Assembly (NCBI RefSeq): GCF_019130065.1
Contig: NZ_JAHSPG010000001.1
Coordinates: 620,001-684,000 of the forward strand
Length of the DNA: 64,000 bases
Direction: 5' to 3'
Origin: Pinibacter aurantiacus
Lineage (GTDB): Bacteria; Bacteroidota; Bacteroidia; Chitinophagales; Chitinophagaceae
Shown here: in pieces, positions 41,882 to 53,000 of the stretch
Layout: every line of letters starts with the position of its first letter
Numbering within the stretch: the first letter of the stretch is position 1
Position numbers and translations under genes: made by a program
The notes under the pieces: generated by a model
Database searches by the model: none
Told to the model about the DNA's origin: nothing
What the model saw: only the letters and a program-made list of their open reading frames with translations

Positions 41882-44800
41882 TTAATGAATTATTGTTACA
41901 GAACCTTTGATTTTCACTTCGTTGTTTACAGTTAATACGAAGAAGTAAGTACCGTTCGTAAGTATGCGCCCGTTGTATCTTCCGTCCCAATCATTGTTGT
42001 AGCCAACTTTTTCGTACACAAGTTTGCCTGAGCGATCAAATATCTGTATGCGATTGTTTGGATAACCGCTAAGATTTTTGATAACGAGTTTATCATTTAC
42101 ACCGTCGCCATCTGGAGACAGCAATTTGTTGTATTCCGTGAGTGCAGACTCTTCAACTTTCACGATAATTGACTTGCTTGCTTTACAGCCCTGGCTGTTG
42201 GTAAGTGTCGCTACATAGGTAGTTGTAGAGGTCGGTGCCGCATCAGTGTTGTTGCCTGAAATGTTGCTTACACTCATTGATGGCGACCACTTGATATCTC
42301 CTGAGCCAAATGCATGTAGTATTGCTTTTGCACCTCTGCTAATTGTTGTATCCGCGCTCACTGTCAAAGCGGTATCACCATTGATCTTTACTACTGCTGC
42401 CGCGGATGTATCTGAAAGACAAGACTGGCCGGAAATAGCAAGGATATTGTACTGACCTTGCATTGCTGTGGTGTAGGCCAATGCTTTCGCACCATTGATC
42501 GCAGCACCATTGTACAACCACTGATAACTCACAGCTGAATCTACTGCAGCGGCTGTTAAGGTAGTTTTGTCGCCAAGACAAATGGTTACATTAGCCGGAG
42601 TAATAACAGGTTTCGCAGGTTTGTTACCAATCACAACAACAACTGCTGTCTTGCTTGCCCTGTTGCCGTTTTTATCTACTGCTGTTAATCTTACTGTGTT
42701 GTTGCCTATGTTGGCGCAGCTGAAACTTGTTTTATTCAAGATCAATGAATCGATTCCATACACATCGCTTGTTCCGTTGTTGATGTCTGCCACTACAATG
42801 GTTGCAGCACCTGTAGCACTCAATCGTATGGTATCATTTTTCGTTACAACTGTCGGAGCTGTCGTATCTTTTCCTGTAGTGAACGACCACACATCGCCTT
42901 TCACTGTACCATCCTGATCCATTGCGTCTACCTTCCAATAATAAGTGGTGTTTGGTTTCAATGAATCAATAGATAAAGTTGTCGCTGTTTTATTTGTTGA
43001 TTTCGCTTTTAATGAATCTGGTGATGTGCCAACATACATATTGAAACCGGTAGCGCTTCCAGTTACGTCGGTCCATGTAAAGTTTACTTTCTCAGGACCC
43101 GCACCGGCGCTGCCGTTAGCAGGTGTTGGATTAGAAACTTTTTTCAGCAATTCCTGTCCATTGTACAATTTCTGGATGGCAATGTCAGACAAAGCGTAGT
43201 TGTACATTCTGATATCATCCAGGCTGTCACGGAAAGGTTTCATCTCCGTAGAGTTACCGATAAGCAGGTTATCTGATTTACCGATTGAAAGCGTAGTGTA
43301 AGCTTTTGAACCAGCCAGTGCACCATTGATGTACACTTTCAGCAACTTGTTTTTTATGTCGCGTATGGCAACGATATGCACCCATTTGCCGGTGAAAAGA
43401 TTAGTAGCACCTGATGTTACGGTGATGTCGATATTTGTTTTTGTTATACCATCATCAATAGCCCATGTAAGCTTACCGTCCTTTAATTGCAGGCCATACC
43501 ATTTACCGGTGTTGGCCTCAAAGGTTCCCTTTTGTAAAAGATAACAATCCTTGCTATTTGAACTTGTGTAAGTGTTCGACGGAATATTTACCCACATGGA
43601 AACGGTAAAGGCATTTTCGTCAAACCTGATTTGCGGTGCATCGGGAACTACGATCGCGCCGGTAGCCGAAGGAGTTGATAATCCAAGGCCGCCTTTGAAT
43701 TTTCCGTTCGTCCATGTTGGATTGGCCACATCGGAGACCGTACCATGATTGGCAGCTTTGGTGCTGTCGAATGCAATCACGCCGCTTGTGGCATCCAACG
43801 CATAATGCGCTACCAGGCCCTGTTCAAACCCTGTAGTGAAATTCCAAACATCACCTGTGGTTACACCCAAAGGCCCAACTGCATCTACGCGCCAGTAATA
43901 CTTTGTTTGCGCCTGCATTTTTGTTACGTTGTACAACGCACTGTTGATATTAATGCTATCGGAAACTTTAGTCAGTTTGCTTGCATCGGTCCCGAAATAG
44001 AATTGGTATTTATTTGTATTTACACCGCCAGACCATGTCAGCTTCAACGTGTCCGTGAAGCCTTCTACCGTTGTGTTATTGGCAGACGGATCGAAAGGTT
44101 TTTGCGCCAACGCGCTTCCATAATACAGCGTTACAATTTCGGCATAGCTTAATGCGTAGTTGTAAATTTTCAATTCATCGAGCTTGCCTTTATATGGTGC
44201 GGGCTTATTGGTAGTAGCAAGGAATTCGAGTTCACCAATATTACCGATGATCAAAGAACTTGTTTCCCCAATACCTGAAAGTGCTTTTGCAATGGCCACT
44301 TCTTTTATCAATGCTCCATTCTGATAAGCACGTAACTTTTTCGCAGCTGTATCTCTTATCACTACCACATGCACCCATTCGTTGGTAAACAAACCGGTAC
44401 CATCTGCTTGTAACTCATCTTTACCACCACCGTTTGCATCATTGTCATCATCGATGGCAAAACGAAGTTGCTTGTTCTTGAATTCAATATCGAAACGCTT
44501 ACCTGTAGCGCCTGTTGTAGTGTTCTTTGTAATAGAACCTTTACAGAAAAGATAAGCACTCGTATTGTTGTCCTGTGGCAAATTGCTTGGATCTGCTTTC
44601 ATCCAAAACGACATGGAGAACGAACCTTTGTCAAGGAACAATTGATCCTGGTGAGGAACGCTTACTACATACATGTTTGTGTTGGCCGTAGAAAAATCGA
44701 GGGCTTTGTTTTTCTTGCCCGGTATACGAATGCTTGCATCGTCTGCATCCAGGCCTAGAATACCGTCGTTCTTGTATTGTGAAGAATCTATTACTTTAAG

Positions 44801-46861
44801 ATCGTCTCCTGTTTCATCAAAACTCCAGAATCCAACAAGACCAGCAGGAATAGCTTTTGTTGTTCTGAATGACCACACATTGCCAACTGCTGAACCTTTC
44901 GCATTGATGGCATCTATGCGCCAGTAATAAGTTGTGTTTTCTGTGAGTCCTGTAATATCGTAAGAAGGAGCTGCAACGTAGGCTACGTCAGCTTTTTTTA
45001 CCAACGCAGCGGGATCTGTTCCAAAATAAACCTGGTAAGTTACAGTGTTGGAACTACCTGTCCATTTCAACGTTAATTTACCACCACTGATTTCCGCATA
45101 TTGAAAACCATTGGCCGGTGTAGGTGTCGCTGCAAGTGTTGGCGCACTTGGAATGGGAGGCGTTGTTACAGACACAGGCACGCTGTACCCTGATGCATCT
45201 GCTCCTACTACTGCTTTAATCCGATAGTAATAAGTTGTGTTAGGCACCAACCCAGAGTTGTCTGTGTACGTAGTGCTATTTGCAGCGGGATGATTTACAT
45301 CTGTGTAGTTAACACCGTCTGTTGAGCGCTCCAAAATAAAATAATCTTCACTGCCTTCATTGTCTGTCCATTTTACTACAACAGCACTGTTAGGTGCAGG
45401 CAATTCAGCCGAAGTAGCAGTCAACGTTACACTTGACGGAGCCTTGATCAATGCAGGAGGCACTGTGTTCAACAGTGAGTTGATGTATACTTCAATATTA
45501 AGATACTGCGGATAAGTTGTGCTGTAAGTAACCGCATCAGCTTTGTTATTTTTATTCAGGCCATTCGCATCTTCCCATGCATCGGGCATGCCATCGGCAT
45601 CTGTATCCAATGGCGCTGGTCCACTGTACACGTTACCAAGACCACCGTTTGCAAGCGGCAGATCTGTTTCACGATATACGTACATACCCTTTGTACCTTT
45701 TGATTTCACTTCATCGATCATCAACTCATCCACCTGGTCACGACGCGGATAGCAGGAACCTACACTATCAATGACATGTTGATATGCATCCGCCGCATTC
45801 ATTGTGGGGTTTGCCTGAGGATATGGAAACGCTTGTGCCTTAAATGCATCACCTGTTATGCCAGGATAGCCCGTTTCATCGAATGGAACCAATGCCCCAT
45901 CGAGTACACCGTTCTGGTTGTTGTCGAAAAAATTGCCGGAACCAAATACATTAAAAGTACCTGTACCTCTTGAGAACGGCGTTGTTTTGCTGATTGGAGT
46001 AAGTGGGCCGCCTACAAAATAGTTGTTGATTATATTCACTTCTGACGTACCGGATGAACCGCCCATGATATAAGCATCTGCCGCCCATGGATAGGTAAAA
46101 TCATCGGCGAGTCTTCCACCATTACCATAGTTGTATACGACGTTGTTCACAAACTCATTTACGCCTTTTACTTTAGGATTACGTGTTTTGTTGCTGATGT
46201 ATAAATTTTTCAACAAGCTAACTCTGCCTCCATCAGGGGTTTGTATCAAACCACCTGCAGAGTGGTTTTCACGAAACAACCCTTGCCCGATGATACAATT
46301 CTGAATGGTGATATTGTCTGGCGCAGATCCTTTACTATCCCAGTTGATGGAAAAGTTTTCATCCATGCCCCATGAAATGGACATGTGGTCAAATATCATA
46401 TTGGCACCGTTTGCAAGCCCTGACGCATCATTACCGGCGTTATTGGTTGCGCCGAGGCGAACGCGTATAAAACGAGAGATCGTATTGCTTGCTCCGGAAA
46501 AAGTTACTCGTTTATTGAAGAAAACGATACCGTTACCTGTAGCGGTTTGCCCAGCTATGGTTACGTTTGGCGACACAACAACATCTGAAGCAAGTGTTAC
46601 AATACCACCTACGGCGAATACCACAATGCGGCCCGGTTTACTCACCGCATCGCGGAAAGAACCCGTTCCCTTGTCGTTGAGGTTTGTAACAATATATACT
46701 TCCGGATTAGCGACGCCTCTTGCTCCCGTTGCAAAACGGCCAAAGCCTTCAGCCCCGGGGAACGCAAGTGTTTGTGCTTGCAAGGAACCTGCCGTCAGCA
46801 ACAGAAGACAGCAGATGCCAAACATACTGGTGAGTTTAAAAACAGCAATCTTTTTTTTCAT
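41882..46861 (-). CDS. PL1 pectate lyase, giant multidomain surface protein with T9SS type B signal
   Basis: A protein of 1,659 residues from the ATG at 46861 with a signal peptide (to SLQAQ at about 30). The PL1 beta-helix is at about 30-480: LAFPGAEGFGRFATGARG, VTNLNDKGTGSFRDAV, DHMSISWGMDEN (calcium side) and SNKTRNPKVKG (conserved Arg). A DTDADGMPDAWE calcium motif follows. Then come two Fn3 domains, a LamG-like domain (near 690-900), Fn3, a second LamG-like (near 1005-1205), Fn3, and three Ig-like segments. The end (about 1575-1659) is the T9SS type B or gliding-associated domain: LLSPDGDGVNDKLVI, IQIFDRSGKLVYE, YNNDWDGRYNG, LTNGTYFFVL. It is predicted to be surface-attached. The longer frame from 46894 adds non-signal residues. 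Confidence 0.93.
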   Translation of the reverse strand: MKKKIAVFKLTSMFGICCLLLLTAGSLQAQTLAFPGAEGFGRFATGARGVANPEVYIVTNLNDKGTGSFRDAVSKPGRIVVFAVGGIVTLASDVVVSPNVTIAGQTATGNGIVFFNKRVTFSGASNTISRFIRVRLGATNNAGNDASGLANGANMIFDHMSISWGMDENFSINWDSKGSAPDNITIQNCIIGQGLFRENHSAGGLIQTPDGGRVSLLKNLYISNKTRNPKVKGVNEFVNNVVYNYGNGGRLADDFTYPWAADAYIMGGSSGTSEVNIINNYFVGGPLTPISKTTPFSRGTGTFNVFGSGNFFDNNQNGVLDGALVPFDETGYPGITGDAFKAQAFPYPQANPTMNAADAYQHVIDSVGSCYPRRDQVDELMIDEVKSKGTKGMYVYRETDLPLANGGLGNVYSGPAPLDTDADGMPDAWEDANGLNKNNKADAVTYSTTYPQYLNIEVYINSLLNTVPPALIKAPSSVTLTATSAELPAPNSAVVVKWTDNEGSEDYFILERSTDGVNYTDVNHPAANSTTYTDNSGLVPNTTYYYRIKAVVGADASGYSVPVSVTTPPIPSAPTLAATPTPANGFQYAEISGGKLTLKWTGSSNTVTYQVYFGTDPAALVKKADVAYVAAPSYDITGLTENTTYYWRIDAINAKGSAVGNVWSFRTTKAIPAGLVGFWSFDETGDDLKVIDSSQYKNDGILGLDADDASIRIPGKKNKALDFSTANTNMYVVSVPHQDQLFLDKGSFSMSFWMKADPSNLPQDNNTSAYLFCKGSITKNTTTGATGKRFDIEFKNKQLRFAIDDDNDANGGGKDELQADGTGLFTNEWVHVVVIRDTAAKKLRAYQNGALIKEVAIAKALSGIGETSSLIIGNIGELEFLATTNKPAPYKGKLDELKIYNYALSYAEIVTLYYGSALAQKPFDPSANNTTVEGFTDTLKLTWSGGVNTNKYQFYFGTDASKLTKVSDSININSALYNVTKMQAQTKYYWRVDAVGPLGVTTGDVWNFTTGFEQGLVAHYALDATSGVIAFDSTKAANHGTVSDVANPTWTNGKFKGGLGLSTPSATGAIVVPDAPQIRFDENAFTVSMWVNIPSNTYTSSNSKDCYLLQKGTFEANTGKWYGLQLKDGKLTWAIDDGITKTNIDITVTSGATNLFTGKWVHIVAIRDIKNKLLKVYINGALAGSKAYTTLSIGKSDNLLIGNSTEMKPFRDSLDDIRMYNYALSDIAIQKLYNGQELLKKVSNPTPANGSAGAGPEKVNFTWTDVTGSATGFNMYVGTSPDSLKAKSTNKTATTLSIDSLKPNTTYYWKVDAMDQDGTVKGDVWSFTTGKDTTAPTVVTKNDTIRLSATGAATIVVADINNGTSDVYGIDSLILNKTSFSCANIGNNTVRLTAVDKNGNRASKTAVVVVIGNKPAKPVITPANVTICLGDKTTLTAAAVDSAVSYQWLYNGAAINGAKALAYTTAMQGQYNILAISGQSCLSDTSAAAVVKINGDTALTVSADTTISRGAKAILHAFGSGDIKWSPSMSVSNISGNNTDAAPTSTTTYVATLTNSQGCKASKSIIVKVEESALTEYNKLLSPDGDGVNDKLVIKNLSGYPNNRIQIFDRSGKLVYEKVGYNNDWDGRYNGRILTNGTYFFVLTVNNEVKIKGSVTIIH

Positions 46862-46896
46862 GGCATGTTTTGGTTGAGTAGAGTTTTTTAGCAATT

Positions 46897-47047
46897 GTTG
46901 TTAGTTGATAGTTGTTAGTTGTTAGAGTTTATGTACAGATTGGTCTTGCAAAAGCTATCAACTGAACTGTCGACGCTGTTAGTTGTCTGGCGGTAGAAAG
47001 CAATGCTCCAAAGAAAGCCTGACAACTCTCAACTATCAACTAACAAC
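46897..47047. repeat. Inverted repeat between the two PL1 genes
   Basis: GTTGTTAGTTGATAGTTG at 46897-46914 is an exact complement of 47030-47047. Related GTTAGTT units extend the left arm. The loop holds 115 nt of unremarkable sequence. It fills most of the 195 bp gap between the two pectate lyase genes. Confidence 0.65.
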
Positions 47048-47056
47048 TATCTCTAT

Positions 47057-48235
47057 TTAGCGGGCTTCGGCCTCGGTATTTTGATTTTTCATTTTTGACT
47101 TTTTACTTTTCTTCTTGCTGACATTCAATTCAGCTTGCCCGCCGGCAGCTTCTTCTGTTTTAAATATCTCACCGCTCGTTCCTAAAGATTTCAGGTAACC
47201 AATAAGTCTCAGGTCAACTGCATCTCTGTTCAATGAAGCGCCTGCATTTGCTAATACACTTTTGTAAGCGCTTGCGGCATCTTCAATTTTCACTCCGGCA
47301 GGAGATTCGTTGCTACGTTTGGAAAGCAATGTAGCAGTAGCACTCACAAAATCAGAATCTACTACGGGGCGGCCATTCAATACACCGTCTTTATCGAGAT
47401 CTGCAAAGTTTCCGCTGTGATACACATGATCTGTTGCGGTAAACATGCCAATGAATTTTGTCGATGAATTTGGGCCAGCAATAAAATAGTTGTTGATGAT
47501 ATCCTGGTAATGATCTGCTGCGGAATGTCCGCCAACAAAGCCATTCACGCCATAGTTGTACACAACATTGTTGATGTACTCAATACCTGCTTTTGCTTTT
47601 GGATTGCGGCTCTGGTTATCTATCCAGAGACAATGATGAATGGTGATATTCTTGGGATCCTCAAACAATGCACCGAACCGTTGCGGATCGATGCCTTCGC
47701 CAATAATGCAATGTTGAAGTGTAATGTTCGAGCTGCCTTTGATGTGTAGGTTGTCCCAGCGCCCCCACTGTATGGAACAATGATCCATGATGAGATCGTT
47801 CAGATTGTCCAGCACTACCGTGCATGCACCTTTTGACATATTGATGCTGCCGCGAAAACGCATGTATCTTACAATAGTGTTGCTGGCGAAAGAAACACCG
47901 TTTCCATACACTACAATTCCCTCACCAGGTGCGGTTTGCCCCGAGATGGTAGTGTTTGGAGACACTGCAATTTTGTCTTTGATTTTTATCACCCCACTCA
48001 CATCAAATACCACTGTTCTTCCCGGCACACTTACTGCTTCGCGAAAAGTTCCTTTGCCTGAATCTGCAAGGTTGGTCACGTGATAAATGTCTCCTGCTTT
48101 TCCTCCCTGTGCATATGCGCCATATCCTTCTGCGCCCTGAAAAGCAAGCGTCTGTTGCGTTTGAGCGTTTGCATAGGCATTCGTACAAAGTAATGCGCCT
48201 ATCAAAAACACTATTTTGTTATAGCGAGCAATCAT
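47057..48235 (-). CDS. PL1 family pectate lyase, small form
   Basis: A protein of 392 residues from the ATG at 48235. Signal peptide (to ANAQ at about 25). The PL1 beta-helix carries LAFQGAEGYGAYAQGGKAGD, VTNLADSGKGTFREAV, DHCSIQWGRWDN, IDNQSRNPKAK and INNVVYNYG, matching the catalytic part of the giant lyase encoded next. The C terminus is a lysine-rich tail (KKKSKKSKMKNQ) with no T9SS signal. It is exported only by Sec and so probably periplasmic. It ends a tight run of genes starting with susCD (42 bp gap). A GTG at 48277 would abut the SusD stop and give a non-signal leader, so it is not used. Confidence 0.91.
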   Translation of the reverse strand: MIARYNKIVFLIGALLCTNAYANAQTQQTLAFQGAEGYGAYAQGGKAGDIYHVTNLADSGKGTFREAVSVPGRTVVFDVSGVIKIKDKIAVSPNTTISGQTAPGEGIVVYGNGVSFASNTIVRYMRFRGSINMSKGACTVVLDNLNDLIMDHCSIQWGRWDNLHIKGSSNITLQHCIIGEGIDPQRFGALFEDPKNITIHHCLWIDNQSRNPKAKAGIEYINNVVYNYGVNGFVGGHSAADHYQDIINNYFIAGPNSSTKFIGMFTATDHVYHSGNFADLDKDGVLNGRPVVDSDFVSATATLLSKRSNESPAGVKIEDAASAYKSVLANAGASLNRDAVDLRLIGYLKSLGTSGEIFKTEEAAGGQAELNVSKKKSKKSKMKNQNTEAEAR

Positions 48236-48277
48236 GATTCTCTTTTTATTTTTCCTTATTACTTTTTCCTTTCCCAC

Positions 48278-49978
48278 CTATTTCCATTTAAAAGGCAAAT
48301 ACCAATTGTCTTTGTTCATCAGTTTATCACGTACTTCAGTTGCACGTGGATTCTTTTCTCTTACCAGTTTCTCATAAATTTTATTGGCAAGGAACGATGG
48401 ATCATTTCTTCTTAACGCAACTCTCACGAGGTCAGACCATCTTCTTCCTTCTGATGCCAACTCAAGTCCAGCCTCACTTACAATACCTTCTTCGATAGAT
48501 AAAGTACTGTCACCTGTAACTGTTTGTGAGTAAAGATTTGCACGTCCGCGCACACCTACGTTCAGACACCAGTCGCCCGTAATTTTTGGATTGTCGCTTT
48601 TACGTGCATCAAAGTCATAAGGAAAACCTTCACCTGTGATCTTATTGGGAATGGTTGTTAATCCCTGGTTCACGATAGCATATGCCAATCCCTGGTGATT
48701 GTCACGATTTGCAGCTTCTGCAAAATCAAGATGCAAGGATGCAGCACGATACAGGAACCATTTACCGTTTTTCTCAAAAACATTCAACGGATTAAAGCCG
48801 TCGCCGTTCAGATAGTTGTACAAATATTTCATCGCAACCGGCTGCCCGTCTATTGATCGCGCAGTAAAAACCTTTCCTCTTGCATCATAGCCAAAATCAT
48901 TTTTCTGCACCTGTGCGTTCCAAACATCCAGCGCATACTGTGAAGGCTTCAACATGTAGTTACCGCCGCGGTTAGAAAACAGGTTGATGAAAGGATCTAC
49001 TGGTTCAAAACTTTTATTAAATGGCAGATACCAAATCCACTCGCGATCAAACATCGCATCTTCGTCGCGGGCAAACATGGAGCGCCAGCCTTGCGAATTG
49101 TTATCGATCAACATGCCTTCATCCTCTTCTCTGTAACGCACATAACCAACCGCTAAATCGTTGTTATCAGCTTTGGAAGCACCGGTAAGTCTATAATTGT
49201 ACAAATCGCCTGTTCCACCTGTTTCCATCAAACTCTTTAAAACGGAAGCTGCTTTGTGATAGTCATTTCTCCACAGGTAAAGTTCACCGAGTAACGCTTC
49301 TTTGTTTACATAAAATCTATAGGTGGAATACCCATCTACGGCTGCTACAAGACTTGATGTGGTGGCATAAGGCTTCATGTATGGAAGCCCCTCCATGGTT
49401 TTGATCAACTCGTCTAACAACTGGTTGAATGGTATGCGCGGCATTAATGCAACGTTTTGCATATCCGTTGTTGTAGACAAGGGGTTGGTAACATATGGCA
49501 CGTTGCCAAACTGTATGCCTAACTGCAAATACACCCATGAACGCAATGCCGCAACATCTGAGTAGCGCATGTTGTATTCTTCCTGTTTTAATTTTTTATC
49601 GCGTAGCATGATGTCGAAGTTGGCCATCACATCATTGCAATTCAGGATAACGGAGTAGAATGGTTTCGGATTGGCATATGGGTTGCCTTCCTTCACATCA
49701 TGTTCGTTCAACTGCTTCAGGTATTCATCGGCAGTGGCAGTGGTACTCATAAGGTCGGCCCTTACTTCATTGAGCACTACATATGGCGTTGCAAGGTCCA
49801 TGAACTTTCCGTAAACACCAATCACCGCCGCGTCTGCATCGAATACATCACGGTACATGTTCTGCTGGTCCAGCACATCCTTTGGCGCCACATCCAACAT
49901 TTTATTGCACGAGGATGCGACCAATGCAGATAAAGCCAGTGCCGGAACGATATATTTATATGCTTTAAAAACTCTCAT
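48278..49978 (-). CDS. SusD/RagB family outer-membrane lipoprotein
   Basis: A protein of 566 residues. Lipoprotein signal peptide with the lipid Cys at 24 (LVASSCNKMLD). The TPR-rich SusD fold follows: DVLDQQNMYRDVFDADAAVIGVYGKF near the N terminus, MRYSDVAALRSWVYLQLGIQFGNVPYVTNP, EALLGELYLWRNDYHKAASVLKSL, and a C-terminal LELASEGRRWSDLVRVALRR. It is the extracellular lid of the SusC at 50009 (30 bp gap). It is followed by the small PL1 gene. Confidence 0.94.
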   Translation of the reverse strand: MRVFKAYKYIVPALALSALVASSCNKMLDVAPKDVLDQQNMYRDVFDADAAVIGVYGKFMDLATPYVVLNEVRADLMSTTATADEYLKQLNEHDVKEGNPYANPKPFYSVILNCNDVMANFDIMLRDKKLKQEEYNMRYSDVAALRSWVYLQLGIQFGNVPYVTNPLSTTTDMQNVALMPRIPFNQLLDELIKTMEGLPYMKPYATTSSLVAAVDGYSTYRFYVNKEALLGELYLWRNDYHKAASVLKSLMETGGTGDLYNYRLTGASKADNNDLAVGYVRYREEDEGMLIDNNSQGWRSMFARDEDAMFDREWIWYLPFNKSFEPVDPFINLFSNRGGNYMLKPSQYALDVWNAQVQKNDFGYDARGKVFTARSIDGQPVAMKYLYNYLNGDGFNPLNVFEKNGKWFLYRAASLHLDFAEAANRDNHQGLAYAIVNQGLTTIPNKITGEGFPYDFDARKSDNPKITGDWCLNVGVRGRANLYSQTVTGDSTLSIEEGIVSEAGLELASEGRRWSDLVRVALRRNDPSFLANKIYEKLVREKNPRATEVRDKLMNKDNWYLPFKWK

Positions 49979-50008
49979 AACTTTTAAGCAATTGTTTTTA
50001 TTAAAAGA

Positions 50009-53000
50009 TTACAAACCAAGGCGCAGGCCTAACTGAAAAGATTTATACTGTGGTTCAAGCACTGCGTCAACGCCTTGTCCAAACACGCTGGATGTAGCAC
50101 TGAACTCAGGATCGTAGCCAAGGTATTTTGTGAACGTGAGCAAATTATTTGCGGTGGCGTAAATGCTGGCATACTTTACAAAGCGCGGCTTCATAGGCAC
50201 ATCGTATGACAGAGAAGCTGTTCTAAGACGCAGATATGAACCATCTTCGATCCATCTGTCAGAGAAGCGGCTGTTGCCTGCGGGGTCACCCCATGTTGCT
50301 CTAGGCACGTCTGTTACCTGGCCTTCCGTTCTCCACCTGTTTACCACAGCCAATGTCTGGTTGGAATAACCACTCATAGATTCAAGCTGGCGACGTGTAT
50401 AGTTGTAAACATCATTTCCTTTGCTGTAAGTGAACAGGAGGTCAAGTGCAAAGTTTTTGTATGACAAATGACTGGTGATCGCTCCAAAGAAATCGGGATT
50501 GGGATTGCCAATAACCTGTTTGTCATTTTCATCAATCACTTTATCGTTGTTGGTGTTTACGAATTGCACATCTCCGCCCTGAAATGCAGTATAGCCACCG
50601 GACGCATTCTTTGTGCTGTAACCGTCTGCACCTGCCTGGGTAGAAGTACTGTAAACGCCTTTTGTTTTATAACCGTAGAAAAGATTTGGAGCACCGCCAA
50701 CCTGCGTGATAATGGTTGCATCTGCAAAGTCTGTAATGATCTGGTCCACTGGCAATTTCGTGATAGTCGATTTGTATTGCGCAATATTGAAACCAAGATC
50801 CCATTTGAAGTTTTTATTGTTGATCAAACGTGCATTTACATTCACTTCAAAGCCATTGGTTTTCATGCCACCGGTATTCGTCACCATATAATCCATGCCT
50901 GTAGCTGTTACTGCCGGCTCATATACGATCATCTTGTCGGTTTTGTTTTGATAAACATCAGCGCTGATGCTGAGTCGCTCATTGAACAATGAAACATCAA
51001 GACCACCATTCAGTTTTGTCACCGCTTCCCATTGTAAGGATGGATTACCAGAATTGCCGCGCACAAGGCCTTCTATACCTAACAGGTTTTGTGAGGTATA
51101 ATATTTACGTGAAGTAAAATTGCCTATATCATCATTGCCGGTCATACCAACGGATGCACGCAGCTTCAACATGTTGATCCATTTTACATTCGACATGAAA
51201 TTCTCAGAGGATATCAGCCATGCGCCGGAAAGCGAAGGCATCAGCGGATAATTATTGTTTCCAAAATGCACCACTGTCGCGTCTGTTACATCTGTGCCGA
51301 ATCTTGATGATCCATCTATTGCCATATTGAATGACAGAAAATATTTGCTACGCAAATTGTAGTCTGCATTGAAGTAAGTGTTGAACCATCTCCACTCTCC
51401 CATGCTTCCACCAATGCGGCGCAATGAATTCAATCCATAACCAACACCTTTCATATCGTCTGTTGCTGAATTATAACCGAAACCATTGTCCTGCTCACTT
51501 GTGCTTTTGATATAACGGAACCCAACTCTTGCCGCAAATGAATGGATGTTGTTGATGGTTTTTGTGTAAGACAAACGAGTATCGTTTGAAACGGAGAACA
51601 TTCTCAAAACCTGCGCACCCGACTGGTTGGACGCGATGGCATTATCCAACGTATCGCCTACCACACCGGCCTGTGGCACAAAGAAAGATTCTCTCACTTT
51701 GTCCATTGTTACGGCAAGTGTTGATGCCAAAGAAAGGTCATTAGTGAGTTTGTAATTGAAATTCACCGAACCGATGAAGCGATAGTTTTTATTCAACGCC
51801 TGCATGTTCTGAATGATGGCAACCGGGTTGCTTTTCTGGAAAATATCAGCATCCGCGAGTGATGGTGATTCAATGCCATTGTCGGCAACTTCGTGAATCG
51901 ACAGGAATGGTGATTTTATCAACGCTGCATAGATCGGGTTCGTTTTATAGTTTGTTCCCTGATCTTTTAATTGCTGCTCTGTGTAGGTAAAACTTAAATT
52001 GGTGGCCGCTGTCAGTCTTTTGCTCAAATTAAAGTCTGCATTGAAACGAGTATTATATCTTGATAAACCTGTAGATGCGATGACGCCATTGTTCTTTAAA
52101 AAACCCATAGACAATGCATACTTCGCAACGTTGTCACCACCGGTGATCTTGAGATAACCGTTGGCTACTGAACTATTTTTGAGTACTTGCTTCTGCCAAT
52201 CGGTACTGTTGTGATACATGTAGTAGCCGGCTTTCGACGGATCGTCGTTCATATAAGGCAGCGCCTGGATATCCTTTGCTGACAAGCCTTTTGATTGCAA
52301 TAGCTCATCAAGCATTATGCGATAGTCACCGGCATTCATCACCGGTAACGGATCAGGTGCAATGTTGGCTCCTCCATACAACGCCACATCTATTTTTGTT
52401 GCTTCTTGCCTTGCGCGTGCAGTAGTGATAAGGATCACACCATTTGCACCTTTTGTCCCGTAAGTGGAAGAACCATCTTTCAGCACGGTAATATTGTCAA
52501 TGTCTTTTACGTCAATGTACTCTAACGGATTGTTGTAGTGATTGGCAATCAATGACCCGCCATTAGAAGCGATGTCGAACACAATACCATCTACCACGAT
52601 CAAAGGTTGATTGGTTGCATACAAAGATGAGTATCCTCTCAGGAAAAGATTCGCACCGATGTTGGGTGTTCCCGAACGACGAATGGCATTGAGTCCCGGA
52701 ACTTTTCCCTGCAAATAAGAGTCAGGCGTTTCACCTACCAAAGAGCTATTGTTTGTAACCTGCACAGCGGTTGCAGCATTTGTAAGCGCAGACTTTGATG
52801 CAACATTGAACGGAAGGTTTATTTCATCGTAATAAGAAGTAAAGCCGTTCTCATACAACGATGCCGTTACGTTGTGTGCGCCTTTCAACGCGATCTCCTT
52901 TGCCTGGTAGCCATCTGCTTCTACGTGCAAAGTCACTTTATAATCGGGAACATTGATAGAAAAATTTCCGGCGCTGTCTGTGATCGTTGCTGCGGCATTG

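Noticed and set aside
46305..46877. 190-codon plus-strand open frame
   Set aside because: It is antisense to the signal peptide and PL1 domain of the giant lyase and has no recognisable domain.
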